Part shown: positions 37,201 to 52,200 of the stretch, one piece after another
How the letters are laid out: each line of letters begins with the position of its first letter
Position numbering within the stretch: the stretch's first letter is position 1
Assembly (NCBI GenBank): GCA_964023205.1
Contig: OZ026843.1
Location: 9,653,093-9,717,092, forward strand
Length of the DNA: 64,000 nucleotides
From: Lutraria lutraria
Lineage: Eukaryota > Mollusca > Bivalvia > Venerida > Mactridae
Direction of reading: 5' to 3'
Position numbers and translations under genes: made by a program
Notes under the pieces: model-generated
What the model saw: only the letters and a program-made list of their open reading frames with translations
Database searches by the model: none
What the model was told of the DNA's origin: nothing

Positions 37201-40200
37201 TACATGCAGGTACCAGGTATGTCTAATTTGGAACAATTGTCAAAAACAACCAGTGAGTTACCATAAAATGATAGAGTTAAGTTGTAAGTTTTGAGTAGAA
37301 TATGCGCAGGAAATTTTATACAAGGTCTAAAACTGAGCTTGAAGGCTAATCATGTGATCAGTTAAAAAATCAACCAATCAGAGATGAGTATCCAAACTCA
37401 GCATTAAGGCCTGATATTCAACATGCTCCCTAGACGAACAACCTTCAGATTGATTATATGACAGAGACCAAGTTTGTATCTCAGCATATTCTTGTATCCA
37501 GGTCACTTTCTGCCAAGTTTCATCAACATCTGTGTAAGAGCAAACAAGACAAGCATAGGATACTACAATGTTGAGAACAAAAGGGTAAAAAAACAACAGG
37601 ATACACATGTACAGAGGATGCTCTGACCACTATTTTTAAAAAGAAAAAAGCATACAGGAAAGAAAGGTTTGAGAAACATATCTTTATATAATTATGCATT
37701 GTTCATGTAAACATATTGTGTTATCCAAACTAAACTTTCATACTGAAAATATACAGTAAGCTTTAGATCAGGCCCCGAGGTTATAAAACTTGAGAATGGT
37801 CTCTGGACTCAAATCCATTCTTAGAGTATTATGATTGAAAAGATAGGGCTAATTATAGTCTGACCACATGTTCTGATGAATTATACTGTCTGATTAATGT
37901 ACCGGTATCAATAATATCATTATTGTCTGATCATAATTAATTAACTTAGAAACATCAGAAGAAAAAATATGAGATTTGACCTTGGAGACCGATCTCAATT
38001 TTAATAACCTCCGACCCCTACACTCAATCATAATTATTCTATTTAAAAGAATCTCCATCTAATATCACGCTAGAGAACATAGTGTGGATATATAATGGTA
38101 AGACACAGTGCAATGTAGAAGTATTTGTACAACTAATTGTGCATCAAATCTATAAGCGTCCACTAATTGTAGAGAAAGTAGTGAATACATGTTGGATAAA
38201 AACTTGGCCACCACTTCAGGATTGAAGCCAGAATATGATCTCAAGATCAAACATGAGATTTATCTCTGTACTCAAACTTTTTTATATTTCTCTTGTTAAA
38301 CAAAATTCATTTTGACAAGATGGTTAAAATATTGTAATTGGGAGTCATATGTACATATGCCACCTGATGTATGTAAGCACGGACATATTTATAGATCTGA
38401 GCCGCATTTATACAAAACTTGAATACAGAGATCATACTCAAATGTTCTGATCTCAGATCATGGGGAAATCTTCTCAGAGATCACACACAGGATTTAAAAT
38501 ATAATTATGTTACTTGCCAAGAGATTGAATCTTTTTTGGTTTAAAATTGAGTGCTGAAATAACCATTATCAAACTTGAAACATGAATATATACAACCTAT
38601 ATATCACCAACTCTGTGATAGCATTTTTATCATGATATAAACTTACTGTGTGTACGAGTATATATACAAGTTGAAACATGACGTCAAAACAAAACTTAAT
38701 GCACAGCAAAGAGATTAACATACACAATGAAATGTCATATAATTAATAAGTCTCCTGCAATAACTTCTTTATAATATTTCATAACAAGAGGGCCAAGATG
38801 GCCCTATATCATCGCTCACATGACAATCATTGTTTACTGATTAAAACATTGTTTTGAGCCTGTGTCATGACGTCTGTTGATATCAAGGTTTTTCTGTGAT
38901 TTGACCAGGTGACTTAGTGTCTGACCCAAGATGTTAATTACAATAAGATCAATAACTATCTAATGCATGAATTATCAAAAGAAGTAACAAACAAGAGAGA
39001 AGCGAGCGGTGCCAATGCTCATCAGTTCATCGCCTCAGTGAGATAAATTTTTTCTTCGAAAACAGCCAAGCTAAAAACTAAAAATGTAATAGATCATGTA
39101 CAGTGTAAACAGTAAATCCTATATTAAAGTCAAAGTTTTATCAATCACCAAATCATTATGGACAAACAACTTAATCAATCATATGCATCAGACTAAAGTC
39201 TTAATGATGGAAATAATGTTTAACCATCAGTCAAACTGTGTTCACCTAAATGACATTATATAATAACTATATTGATCTCTAATTGGCTCAAACTTACTGG
39301 GACTGACAAAATGAGTTCCAGATTTTCAAATTTATACGCATCCAAATTTGACTCTAATAAAGGAAGTTGTCTCCCTTGTATATGCTGCATCCTGATCATT
39401 TTGTTTAAATGATGTATTATGCTGGAATCTTTTATAAATATTTTTATTTTCTATTCTAGCACCAAGATTAACTATATCATAATAACAATTAAAGTTAATC
39501 AGGAAGACAACATATAAACATCACAGGCAGTCTTTGAATTATTTTTTTGTGACAGGTTGCCCGACTATACATAGTTCCCACATCTACAATATTTACCTCC
39601 CTTGGCGGCCATTTTAGTTGGCGAATTCAACAAGCATTGATAGAAGATATTTATATTTTTGTTTTAATAATTCTAAATATAGGATATTCATATGTGACAA
39701 CTATATTTTCTTAAACCTGATGTGTTTATGGCTTTAACAACTTCATGATTATGTTGTCTTTTATAAACCGCGTTGTTTAATAACCAATTTTCTGATTTTT
39801 TCTATTAAGCGCATAAGAAATTTGCCAACTAAGATGGCCGCAAAGTGAGGTAAATATTGTAGATGTGGGAACTATGTATGTACTTTATGAAGGAAACTCT
39901 CTAAAACCAGGTTTTCCCCCGTAAGTCTTAATTAAAGAAGGAAAAAAATTCCTTTTGGGCAGGCAGCAACCCACTTATTCGAAGACCGCACAGGTGAGAG
40001 CACTATGTCGAGGTTCACCTGTGTCAGGTATGACTGTACATGTAACTCAGTATATTTACCTTCAGGGAAGAGTTTTTTAATCAGCTTCTGGTTACAGGCA
40101 TACATGGCTTGTGAAAGATCTCTATATAACAAGTCATTGTTCTTGTCAATAAATCCATCCACAGCATATGTTACCTGTGAAAATAACAACACAGTCATTG

Positions 40201-43200
40201 TACATATATTATGGAACAGAGAATTAGAGAAATTTTCAAATTTTTTGATCATAAGCTTTCTTGTGAAAAAGCTAACTTTCATTGCATTCTGTTGAAATAC
40301 TGTATTTTCATTTATTTTTGTTGGGCTTAATTTTCATGGTTTTTACTAAGATGGCTATTTCTTGGGGACGTAAATTCGTGGATTTTGATTTTTGAAAAAA
40401 AATACTTATCTCTGCATTTAAATTCATGGGGATTCGATTTCCTGGTATGAGCCGACTCACGAAATTAAGTCCCCAACGAAAATTAATGATTCCACAGTAA
40501 TAAACTACCATAAAAAAGTATTTTTTCCTGGACAGTATTCTTACCAGTACTAACACTTACCCTCCCCTAAGGAGCTAGCTACTACTCCACATGTGGAGAG
40601 AATCAAAGCTGTTGTCAAATTTTCATGAAAGGGTATGACCTGCTGTGATCTGAAATGTAACCTGGATTGCCAGGTTACAAATCCAGTGCATTAACCACGG
40701 CCTCATAAATTTATGTTTTTTTGTGTGTTTCATCAGGTTGAACGCCATTTTCAACATTATTTCAGTCATATCGTGGCAGGCAGTCAAATTTGTCACAGAC
40801 AGTGTGAGTCTCGCCCGGGGTTCAAACTCACGATGCATGAATTTTTAATACACCACAAAAGAACTAAGTATTAAAATGAACGTACACTTCCAGCGTAATG
40901 TTTTAATCTGAACGTGTCATGAGGCAAGGAGCGATCTGATTGGTTCTTTCTTAAAGCTCGACTCTCGTAGTGTGGATGATCTTTACATTTCTGATTCAAC
41001 TTTTCCAGGAATGTTTTATCTGTTACATTGCCAGGCAACAAACATTGCTCATCCAACAAGGCAAGTATACCAACGTTGTTCTGGAATAATCAAATACAAT
41101 GTTAATTTCAATGACAAGTACATTTTTGTAGAGTGTAAATAAGTCAGAGCATGCATAAAAGTGTAAAAGAACAAGGAAGTGCCAGGTATAAAGGGGTAAC
41201 ACAGCTAAGGTTGATTTCAGTCTACCCTTAAAACTTTACCTTTTCTTGGATGACTCAGATCACAGCTGTATATTATTGACCAGATGGAGTGCTGCCATCA
41301 TTTTACTTCACTAAGATCCAGGCCCCAGTTTCACAAAAAAAGTTTTTACTCAATTCAACTTATTGATTATAGATCATACATTTCTCTGTTTTTTTTTGTA
41401 TGTAATTCAGAATGTGGTATTAGAATAAGGTATAAAGTTGGTCTAATTACAGTTTCCCACAATTTTAACCTACCTAGCATCGTTTGATATGGTATAATTC
41501 ATTAAAATTGATACAAGTTTCTACTCAATTTTATTTGTGAAACTAGGGCCTGATTTATAAGAACCATGTGAGCATAAACAACAGGGAGATGGTTATATAA
41601 GCGGAATAAAAACATACATATAACTTCAACATAAATATCTAAGCTGGTAATATGGGTATCATCTGCATCTCAAACAAATAACAACATAAGAGACATTTAA
41701 TGAAGTTCCAATATACATATAGTGCAACCTCTCCAAAGCAACACCCTTTGGGAGTAGCAAAATAATGTAGTTGAAGAGAGGTTGTTGCTCAAGAGAGGGC
41801 TGCTCTGGAGAGGTTGTACTGTACACACATTATAGGCTCATTAATAAAGAAGTAAGTCATTACAGAAAAAAGGTGAAATAAATCAATACTTAGAAACTAT
41901 GATAATAGCTATTTTTGTTACATTATTTGTGTATATTACAGGAATAATTAATAATGTCATATCATCAGAACAACAAGAATGACATTATACAACAAACAAA
42001 CAAAAACAGAAAATCGAAAAAGCTTTTCAAACAAACATCTAGCTCGGAGCAAAACAAGACATGAACAAATTGTACACAATATATTACACACAATTAATGT
42101 ATACAATATATTACTCACAATTAATGTACACAATATATTATACACACAATTAATGTATACAATATATTACACACAATTAATGTACACAATATATTACACA
42201 CAATTAATGTACACAATATATTACACACAATTAATGTATACAATATATTACACACAATTAATGTACACAATATATTACACACAATTAATGATAAACAACC
42301 AAATCAAACTTTCAACATTCTAAAAATGAAAATACAAAAACATCAGCTAAACTCTTTGGAGTTAAAACTGTATAATTTACATGTACAGTTAAATCTGTGA
42401 ACAATGGCCACCCTTAGGAAAGTCAAAATATGGTCTTTATTGACAGGCAGTCTTTATTTAGAGGTTGTTTTGTTCTAAATAATCAATGACGGTTTTTAAA
42501 ACATTTATGGCTTTAATTCACAGGGTGGCCTTTATTCAAAACTGGCTGCTAACACATGTTTGACGGTATGTCTAAAGTGACTATTCACAATTTCAGTACA
42601 GAACTTTTACTAGCATTCATTTCTCACCTCACAACAACGTAACATTGGCATAATAACAAAATGTGGAAAATACACATGTATGACAACTAAATATAACTTT
42701 TGCTCTAACAACCAACTAATTGCTTATAATAGTCAGAATAACACCTCATTATACACTATTATACTGATATAACAGTCCAAGTTAGTATCAGTTGATATTA
42801 CTAAGTAATCTGTAAATAACATTCCTCATTCAGAAAACGTGAGACCCATTATGATGCATTCGTAGGAAAGGTTTAAAAGAACCATAAAAAACTTGACAGA
42901 AAATCATCTAGCTTACTGTATTTAAGACTTACATCACGTTGATAAAATGTATAATTCTGAAACATTGTATGGACAGATTTATACATGGCAACAAAAAGTA
43001 ACACACCACACATAACAACAACCTAATCCTGTCCTAGAAAACTAGAACAAATGCCCCCACTGCACTGAGAGCTAAGTCAAAAATGGGCCATAACTCCAGT
43101 AAATTGTTTGGATTTTAACAGAAATAGATATTAACCTGTATTTTGTTATCAATATTTGTTATCTATGGGGTTTAAGCAAAATAAGTATGACATAATATAA

Positions 43201-46200
43201 ATTATGTGTCCTTTTTTATATAAATTCAGTATTAATGAAAACATTTCAATTATTTCAATACAACAAAGCTACAGTAGAAGCTGTAAGCATAGAGATTAAA
43301 AGTTTTTTTGTGAAAATAGAGAGAAAAATAAAGTATTGTTTGAGAATAAAGGAAAATCTCAAATGCTATTCCCATTCTAAAAACACCTGTAAATAAATAA
43401 CCAATGCATTAGTTTGATCAAAGAAAATAAGTAAGCAACATAATGACATCACATTATCAGCCAGTTAAAGTGTACAACATGTTACTATGGAAACCATTCT
43501 TCAATATGAACACAGCGAAATATATACCTGTGGAAGTCTATTCTCAATATAAGAGTGAAAATTTTCAGCAGAGCTTCCCTAAATATGGGAATGAAAATAG
43601 TAGTTTTAAGTACCGGGAATGAAAATAGTAGTTTAAGTACCGGGAATGAAAATAGTAGTTTAAGTACCGGGAATGAAAATAGTAGTTTAAGTACCGGAAT
43701 GAAAACAGTAGTTTAAGTACCGGGAATGAAAATAGTAGTTTAAGTACCAGGAATGAAAACAGTAGTTTAAGTACGGGGAATGAAAACAGTAGTTTAAGTA
43801 CCAGGAATGAAAATAGTAGTTTTAAGTACCGGGAATGAAAATAGTAGTTTTAAGTACTGGGAATGAAAATAGTAGTTTAAGTGCTGGGAATGAAAATAGT
43901 AATTTTAAGTACCGGGAATGAAAACAGTAGTTTAAGTACTGGGAATGAAAATAGTAGTTTTATGTACCGGGAATGAAAATAGTAGTTTTAAGTACCAGGA
44001 ATGAAAATAGTAATTTTAAGTACCGGGAATGAAAACAGTAGTTTTAAGTACCGGGAATGAAAATAGTAGTTTTAAGTACTGGGAATGAAAATAGTAGTTT
44101 TAAGTACTGGGAATGAAAATAGTAGTTTTATGTACCGGGAATGAATTCAGTAGTTTTAAGTACCGGGAATGAAAATGGTAGATTTAAGTACTGGGAATGA
44201 AAATAGCAGTTTTAAGTACCAAGAATGAAAATAGTAATTTTAAGTACCAGGAATGAAAATAATAGTTTAAAGTACCGGGAATGAAAACAGAAGATTTAAG
44301 TACCAGGAATGAAAACAGTGGGGATGTTAACGGAAATCGAACCTGACATGTACTTTATTATTATACACCTTCATTTAAAATATGAAACCAATCCATGAAA
44401 TATTTATTAGTTATCGCTCAGAAACCAAAATTTGAATGCCCTTCAGCTATTTAGAATGGCGGGGGATAAAGAGAACAGGTTACAAGATTTACAAGTTAAC
44501 AACAAATTTATACCTTTTCAATAAGATCACAAATCACGGCATTGTTGAAATAATCAACATGGATCCATTCTATACTCTGTGAAATAAAACAAACAGAATG
44601 GTAATAAAAATAAATGTTTTATCTAATTCCTTTCAAGTCAACATTCAAATGCATTCATTAACAAGAGTGCCAGGTTTGAAAATATGCCCGTCAAGGGCCA
44701 TAACTCAGAAGTTCCTGGGCTGATTGGGCAGTTTATCGAACTTGACCGAGATGTCATGGCCGTAAACAGTTCCCATAATACGACCCGTTTTTCACATACA
44801 ACATTTAAATACACAGAAATAATGTGTCTTAAAAACTTTATCTCTTTGATGTGTATATTTAACTTAACTTCTTATTGCATATATAAAACTTTACATCCTT
44901 ATTGCATATATAAAACTTTACCTCTTTAATGTATTCCTCCTGTTCTTCTTTCAGGGTAAGTTCTATAAAAATCTGCTGAAGTTTCTCATTACAGTAGTTG
45001 ATGATGAATTGCTCAAAATTGTTTGACTGGAAAGTGTTTTATCTTTTTATTATTTCATTATTAATAAATTTCAACAACAACAACAACAACAACAATATTG
45101 GTTATAATAATAAAAAATCTGGTACACACTTGTAATCATTAACAAAATTGACATCTTAATACCAAAGTTTTAAAACACACTGCCCCCCCCTCTCAGGGTG
45201 ACCTTGACCTTTGACCTACTGACTGAAAATGCACAGGTCCTCTAGAGGTTGTCATGGGGAACCAACATATGAAGGTGAAAGCATTTTAAAAAGCATTTAT
45301 AAATAAAGACATTACTGTTTTTTCCTAAAATGTGGTGAATAGTTCATTTACTAAACATGAAAGCGGTGTTTACTACAACTTAAAAAGCATAAGCCACATT
45401 TTATTAACACTAATTTTTCTTACCTGGAATACTTCAAATCCATAGATATCTAACACACCCATGACTTTAGTTTTTTGTTCATGTTTTATCTTGATACTGT
45501 CATTAATTCTCTCCACTAACCAGGAAAATAAACGACTGTAGATTGCCTTACAGAGAGCATCTCGTGCATACAATGCCTGAAAATATCATAATTAATGAAG
45601 TATATAAGACATTAAGAACTGATGAACAGGGGTGTCAATAAAGCCAAATTAAAAATCCTGTAAATCATACACTGTCGCCCATTTTTGTCAAACAAAAGGC
45701 TTTCAACCACATTGTTTCCATATTAAATGTTTGTATTTAAGAAAATCCTTCAGAGCATATTAAATTGACCATAATTTCCCAATTTCTTGAGATATTTTCA
45801 TCAACCAACTTATGTTTTGCTGAGAAATCATAGCTCTTTCAGGACAGATAAATCGGTAATTCCAGTCATCCTGAATATTGTTACCCCTGGGATAATAGAT
45901 ACAAGCTGAATGGAGTAAAGTGCTTAAACAGGAGATCCCACAGTACATCCAGAGTATGTAGTACCTTCTGTGGTTAAGATGGTGAACCTGAATGTCCTTC
46001 CTATTTCCTGTTTTAAGTACAGCCAAACCTGTGATTAAAGGCCATCCTTGGGAAAGACATAATATGACCTCTATTGACAGGTGGCTTTTATTTACAGGTG
46101 GCCTTTATTTAGAAGTTATTTTGTTCTAAATAATCAATGATGGTCTTTAAAAGAATGACCTTTATTCACAGGGTGGCCTTTATTGAAGGTTACCACTTAC

Positions 46201-49200
46201 ACATGTTTGACAGTGCATATAAAATGATTCTTTCCTAATATCAATTATTTTGACAATCAATTGAGGATATAACTGTATCAAATCTTTTGCGGCAGGCATT
46301 TGATCCATAATGTGTTGACCCTGCATACCAAGATTGGGAGTCAGGCACTTAACAGATATAACAACATGTACATACCCCTTCTACACTGAAATCAGTTTTC
46401 ACTTTTTCTCTCTTGACTTCAACGGTCCTTTGTGTTAGAGCACTTGTAAGGTTGCTAGCCACACAACCCAATAGTTGAGCAACATCAGAGATCTCTATAA
46501 TAAAATAGAAAGTTCAGAACATTTAAATACAGTCAAACCTGTGAACAACGGCCACCCTTGGGAAAGACAAAATATTGCCTTTATTCACAGGTAGCCTTTA
46601 TTAGGAGGTATTTTTTATTCCAAATAACCTAGGATGGTTTTTGAAACAATGGCCATTAGGTGTCCACTAACACAGGTTTGACTGTATTCTTTAAAGTTAA
46701 AAATGTCAGTAACCAATGTCTCATTAAGACTGTAACAGTAAGTGTTTGCACTGAAAAAGATGTCTTATCTAAGTATTGATGCATTTTATTGACAATAATT
46801 CCACTAACATTAAGTAGAATACACAACAATTTACCTTTCCCATTGGTAATATCACATCCATCCGTTCCATCAGGATTACTACGGTGTTCAAACTTAACAT
46901 TTCCCAGTTTTAACACACTTGCCACAAGTTGTAATACTTCAGAGATTTCTGTTCGATGGAATCCTATCACCTCCATACCAGACTAAATGGAAAAAAATAT
47001 ACAAACATAGAACAAGTCCATTTATTTAACTGTCTACCAGTCTGGCTACATTGGAAAATTCATGCAAGAATACAAAATCTTACATGGCAGAACCAGCCTT
47101 AACAATGAAATGCCCGCACCCCCCCCCCCCCTCCGAACGAGACAACATGTGTAAATCTAATTTGCCCTAAGACAGAACAACAATTACTAATTCTCACAAT
47201 TATAGACAAAAATACTTGAAATAATAGAATTTGGTTACCTTGACAGCACGAAATTCTGCAGCATCATCAATAGTGTCAACAGTAATACATCCACTTTGGT
47301 TTAGAAATACATAATCAGCAGGCTTGGAGGACAGTTTCAGTGATTCTGTATAATTATAACATAAATGTAAAATTACACAAATATTTTTATTGTTAATAAA
47401 ACAAACAAACAAACTCAAAGACTACTTTGACTTCTCTAGAGTAGAAAATAAATAACAGATTGTAATACATAAATATGACAGTATGTAAAGGTAACAGAGA
47501 AATATCAACAAGAGGTCCATGATGGCTCTACATTGCTCACCAGAATAAATAGATATATATATATATTGGTGATGACATAAGGATGCTGCAGTCCAAATTT
47601 GGTGATGATCCATTTTTTGGTTCGTGAGAAGAAGACGTATAAAGAATTTTCTAATTACAGCTCTGGTAGCCATTAAAAGGGATACCATTATTAGCAGGTG
47701 TCCCATGAGGGAATTGCATTTAGAAGGTCACAAAGATTGATTCACAGCAAATTTGAAGAAAATCTGACCAGTATTCTCAGAGAAGACCATTGTTGATGTG
47801 AACAATGGAGTGCAGACAATGAATGACCCTACCTGAGTATAGCTCAGCCCCAGACTTTGGTTCTGATAAGAATAAACTGTAAAGTATTATATAGTACAGC
47901 CATGAACAAACAACAACACCAAAGTATAAACATTCAGCCCCCAAAAACAGAATATCTGAATATTTGAATTGATAAAATACTAGATAGGTAGTTATCATCC
48001 AAAGGTACCCTAGATACAGTAAATTAAAACAAGTTAAAATGTGATTAGACTGATGTTGAAGTTTCAGACTGTGTCATTAAATGAATGTCACCCATTGGGA
48101 AGAAAAATAAATGTAATGGAAGGAGATCAGAGACATAAACAAAGAAGGTATTGATGTACATGTATAAAACAACCTCTCCAGAGCGGCCCTCTCTTGAGCA
48201 ACAACCTCTCTTCAACAACAGCATGATTTTCCCTGTTGCACAGTTTAACTATAAATTTAATCTCCTTAGAGCATCAAGCTCTCAACAACAACACAATTTT
48301 GCTTCTCCTTCCGAAGGGTGTTGCTTGAGAGGTTGCATTGTATACATATGTACGATAGGTAGTTATTACACACACTTATGTAAATATATATAATATATGC
48401 AAACCTCTACAACTATACAGTATACATTGTGTTATAAGACAAATTGTATGTAAAATAGTGCTATCTAAAATATATAGATGAGTGAATTAAGATACAAGAT
48501 TTAGGAAAACAGGTTGATTTGAATGGCATAATAAGTATCTAAGTATCAATAAGGCTTCAGCTATCATGCAAAATGTATTTTTTCGTTCTACAGTAAAAAC
48601 TCTATTTTTATTTATTTATTTCATCGGAACTTTTGAGCTTCACCAGGGTTCGAACTCACAACCTCTTAGTCAGTAGACCAACACTCTAACCACTGAGCTA
48701 ACTGGGCCGGCTCATCAGTGATACACAGATATTGTTCTCAACCATGAGTGCTCCTTACACATAAACATTTTTACTTGACCACTTCCCCACCCATCTAAGT
48801 TCTTATATTACTATAGTGATCACATGATCGCACTTAACAGCATTCCAGCGTGAAACTGGACCAGGAATCTATACATAGAATGGTGATGTTATATTACAGG
48901 GTACAATGTTGTGTTGGTCATATATTATACAATGGAGAATATGCAGAAGTGAGGTGATACATGAAGTGAACAGATCTATGAACAGAGACTGTGAACATAT
49001 TATATTTACCCCACCCACCAATTTATTATTGAATTATGCTATAGCAGCTATACTACTATATCATTACACTGATTCTGAGTGCACAAAAGGGTACTGTTAA
49101 ACCTGTGCTATCAGTCACCTCCAAATAAAGACCATCTTGTGAATAAACGCCATTCTTTTAAAACCATTATTGAATATTTAGAACCAAATGACCTCCAAAT

Positions 49201-52200
49201 GAAGGCCACCTGTCAATAAAGGTCACACTTTGTCTTTCCCATGGGTGGCCTTTGTTCACAGGTTTGACCATACTTTCAGTACAATAAGTATGTAACTTTA
49301 TACATGAGAAGTACTATAGATACAATCATGTTGAACTGAAGTAACCATGGCTGTCTTGATGCCATTTAATAAACACCCAAATATGTTCACAGCTCTAACA
49401 ATGACATAGGTAAGATATAATGATACTATTTATTGATATATAAAATGTTTTCATGCGTATAATACCATTCAGATTGTAGAAACAGTTTCCCTAAAAGTCC
49501 ACACACATGACACGTACACATCAATGTGTTAACTCAGCATTCACTATACGTAAATAATTGTACATTTCAAATTGTTGATAATTTTTATTTCATCAATTCT
49601 TCAGAAAACAGAAACCCTTCATTTCATTTGTTCGGAAGCCCTAAGACCAGGGTCACCATACACACATTCATATACATAACAATTCATGCGCTAAGAAAAT
49701 CATGGCTATATATATTTTTCTATGTATAAAGTATTCTAAATCCATTTTATAAGTAGATGCTACAATTCTACAGATATGTAATGATAAAACACTATGATGA
49801 CTCATGAAAAAAATAAACATGCTTTCTAACAATTTCTACATGACAAATACCACTCTGACAACAAAATGATATCATCATTATAAAGATCTTAAACCTCTCA
49901 TACAATATTATACAGGATGTTTTTAATCACGATCATTAAACTGACCTAAGGTAAGATTACATTGTAAGACTTATCTTTTATTGCAGAGTACAGAGTCTAA
50001 CAATGAAAGACATCTGTAAGATATAATTGATAAACAGGCATCCGAAGTTACAACAAGAGAATTGTTATCTTTTCAAAATAATTGCTTTCAACACTTAATA
50101 CTTGTCTCTGAAGCCAAACACATGCACACAAGATTACACCAATTACTGTTTTATAGTACACAGAATTACTGTAAAACTATTTTGCTAGATAAGAAAGAAA
50201 TAATGCATTCATTTACAGTTCTAAACAAAACAACAAAATTATAGAAACAAAGCCAAGCCAAACAAATATGTCCATACTTCATATTGATGGCAAAATGTAT
50301 ATACATGTAACACTATCATATTCAGTCTATTGGATAGCATGAATTCAAAATGGAGCTACAAGAAAATAGAATGATTATAAGTAATACACTACAAACTACA
50401 ATCGTAACTACTCAGGCATTTCCCGAACATTCCCTTTACATAGAATACAGGGTCAGCCATGAGTGATGGAAAATAGCCATGAACAACAACAATATGGCAG
50501 TCAGCCTATTATGTCCGAAGCATTTTCTATAGACAATTGCCGAGGAGTTTCGATTGTATTAACCAGTGATCAAAACACACAATGTGATCATAGCTCAATG
50601 ATATTATTCTTGTACTTACCTAACAGGGATGTATCTGCTCCAGACAGTAACTGATAGAAGATATGAAAACTTCTCTCTCCTGGAGACTGCCAGGCTACTC
50701 TAGACTGTAATAGAAGGTCTCCATATCACATACTATCATTATAGTAACAAAACCAGATCATAGACGTTAAAAATCACTTCAATCACTTGTTCCAATAAAC
50801 ATCAGATTCTAAATATGGTCTTTCTATCTAACACTTTCTCATTGCTAGTGTATAACATACAGTGAAGCCTGTGTCAGCAACCATCCCCAAATTAAGGCCA
50901 CCCTCTGTATAAAGGTCAGTCTTTAAAAAACCATTATAGATTTTTTGTAACAAAATGACCTCCAAATTAAGGCCACCTGTCAATAAAGGCTAAAATTTGT
51001 CTTTCCCCAGGGTGGCATCTGTTTCCAGGTTTGATTGTACATAATATTATGAACATCAGATTCTGTTCAAACAAAATTTAATGTTGGTCTGTTTTGAGAT
51101 ATAGGAAAGTGCATTTAATATAAATACAGTGACCACTGTTTCCTCTTCTACAGGTAGAATATTCAGTACATTTATGATTATACAATAAAATAGATACCTT
51201 CTCCAACAGATCTGAAACAACAAACAAAAAATAGTCTTACTAAAATAGTATCAAATGTATGCTAGGATTTTTCTAAAGGACTAAAGACATTTCATAATAA
51301 AGAGATCATTACAGTGGCATAAATGCGACATAGGAAAAAATGTATTCATTGTGTGGGCATACGATTACAATAACTACAACATCTGCCAGTGATAGCTATT
51401 ACGTGGCCATATGATAGCTATTATGTGGGTATGTGACAGCAGTTATGTGGCCACGCAATAGCTATAATGTGTGTATGCGATAATTATTACTTGAGCAAAT
51501 GATAGTTATTACGTGCGCATGCGATAAATAAAATATTTCCTATGTCCCCTTTATGCCCCCATAGATCATACTTTATAGAACACAATATTTGTAATAAGAT
51601 TTATCAGATATTATGATACAAGAATCAACAATAACGGGAAAAAAATAATAATCTGAAAATAGGATTTCAAAGAGTCTGACCATTACATTATACAGAAATA
51701 ACACTAATACAATAATCAATGATGATATTACATTAGGAGACTAAATCATAAATCTTCCTCTAATATAGAAACATCAAAGAAAACAAATTCATTAAATATG
51801 AAGTTTAGAATCACTCTCCAGGCACAGGATTTATCATGTCAAATCATTACATCAGTCACACTGAACTATAGTGACGATGATAGCATATAATTAAATGTTT
51901 AAAGTCCCATTAGCTTTTTGCTATAGAAAAATATATGATATTATCCGAAGATAATAATTACCAACGAAACAAGATATTTTTCTTCTAAAAACACTCATTT
52001 AGCTGTGAATATTTCTTTTGTAAACTTGAAATATATAGAGAGCGTGACGTCACTTGCATGATATGACTGCGGGAAAACACAGCTGTTCTATAAATAGTAT
52101 TTTTTCAATGATATTGAAAAAAATACGATAGTGGTTTCGGAAACATTTTTTCTTGCCATAAAGTATGCAAGGGGCGGAAAACACACCGGATTCCTCTGTT

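Noticed and set aside
41979..42323. Plus-strand [14 protein letters not shown] frame
   Set aside because: Artefact of the 27-bp array inside myosin intron 14.
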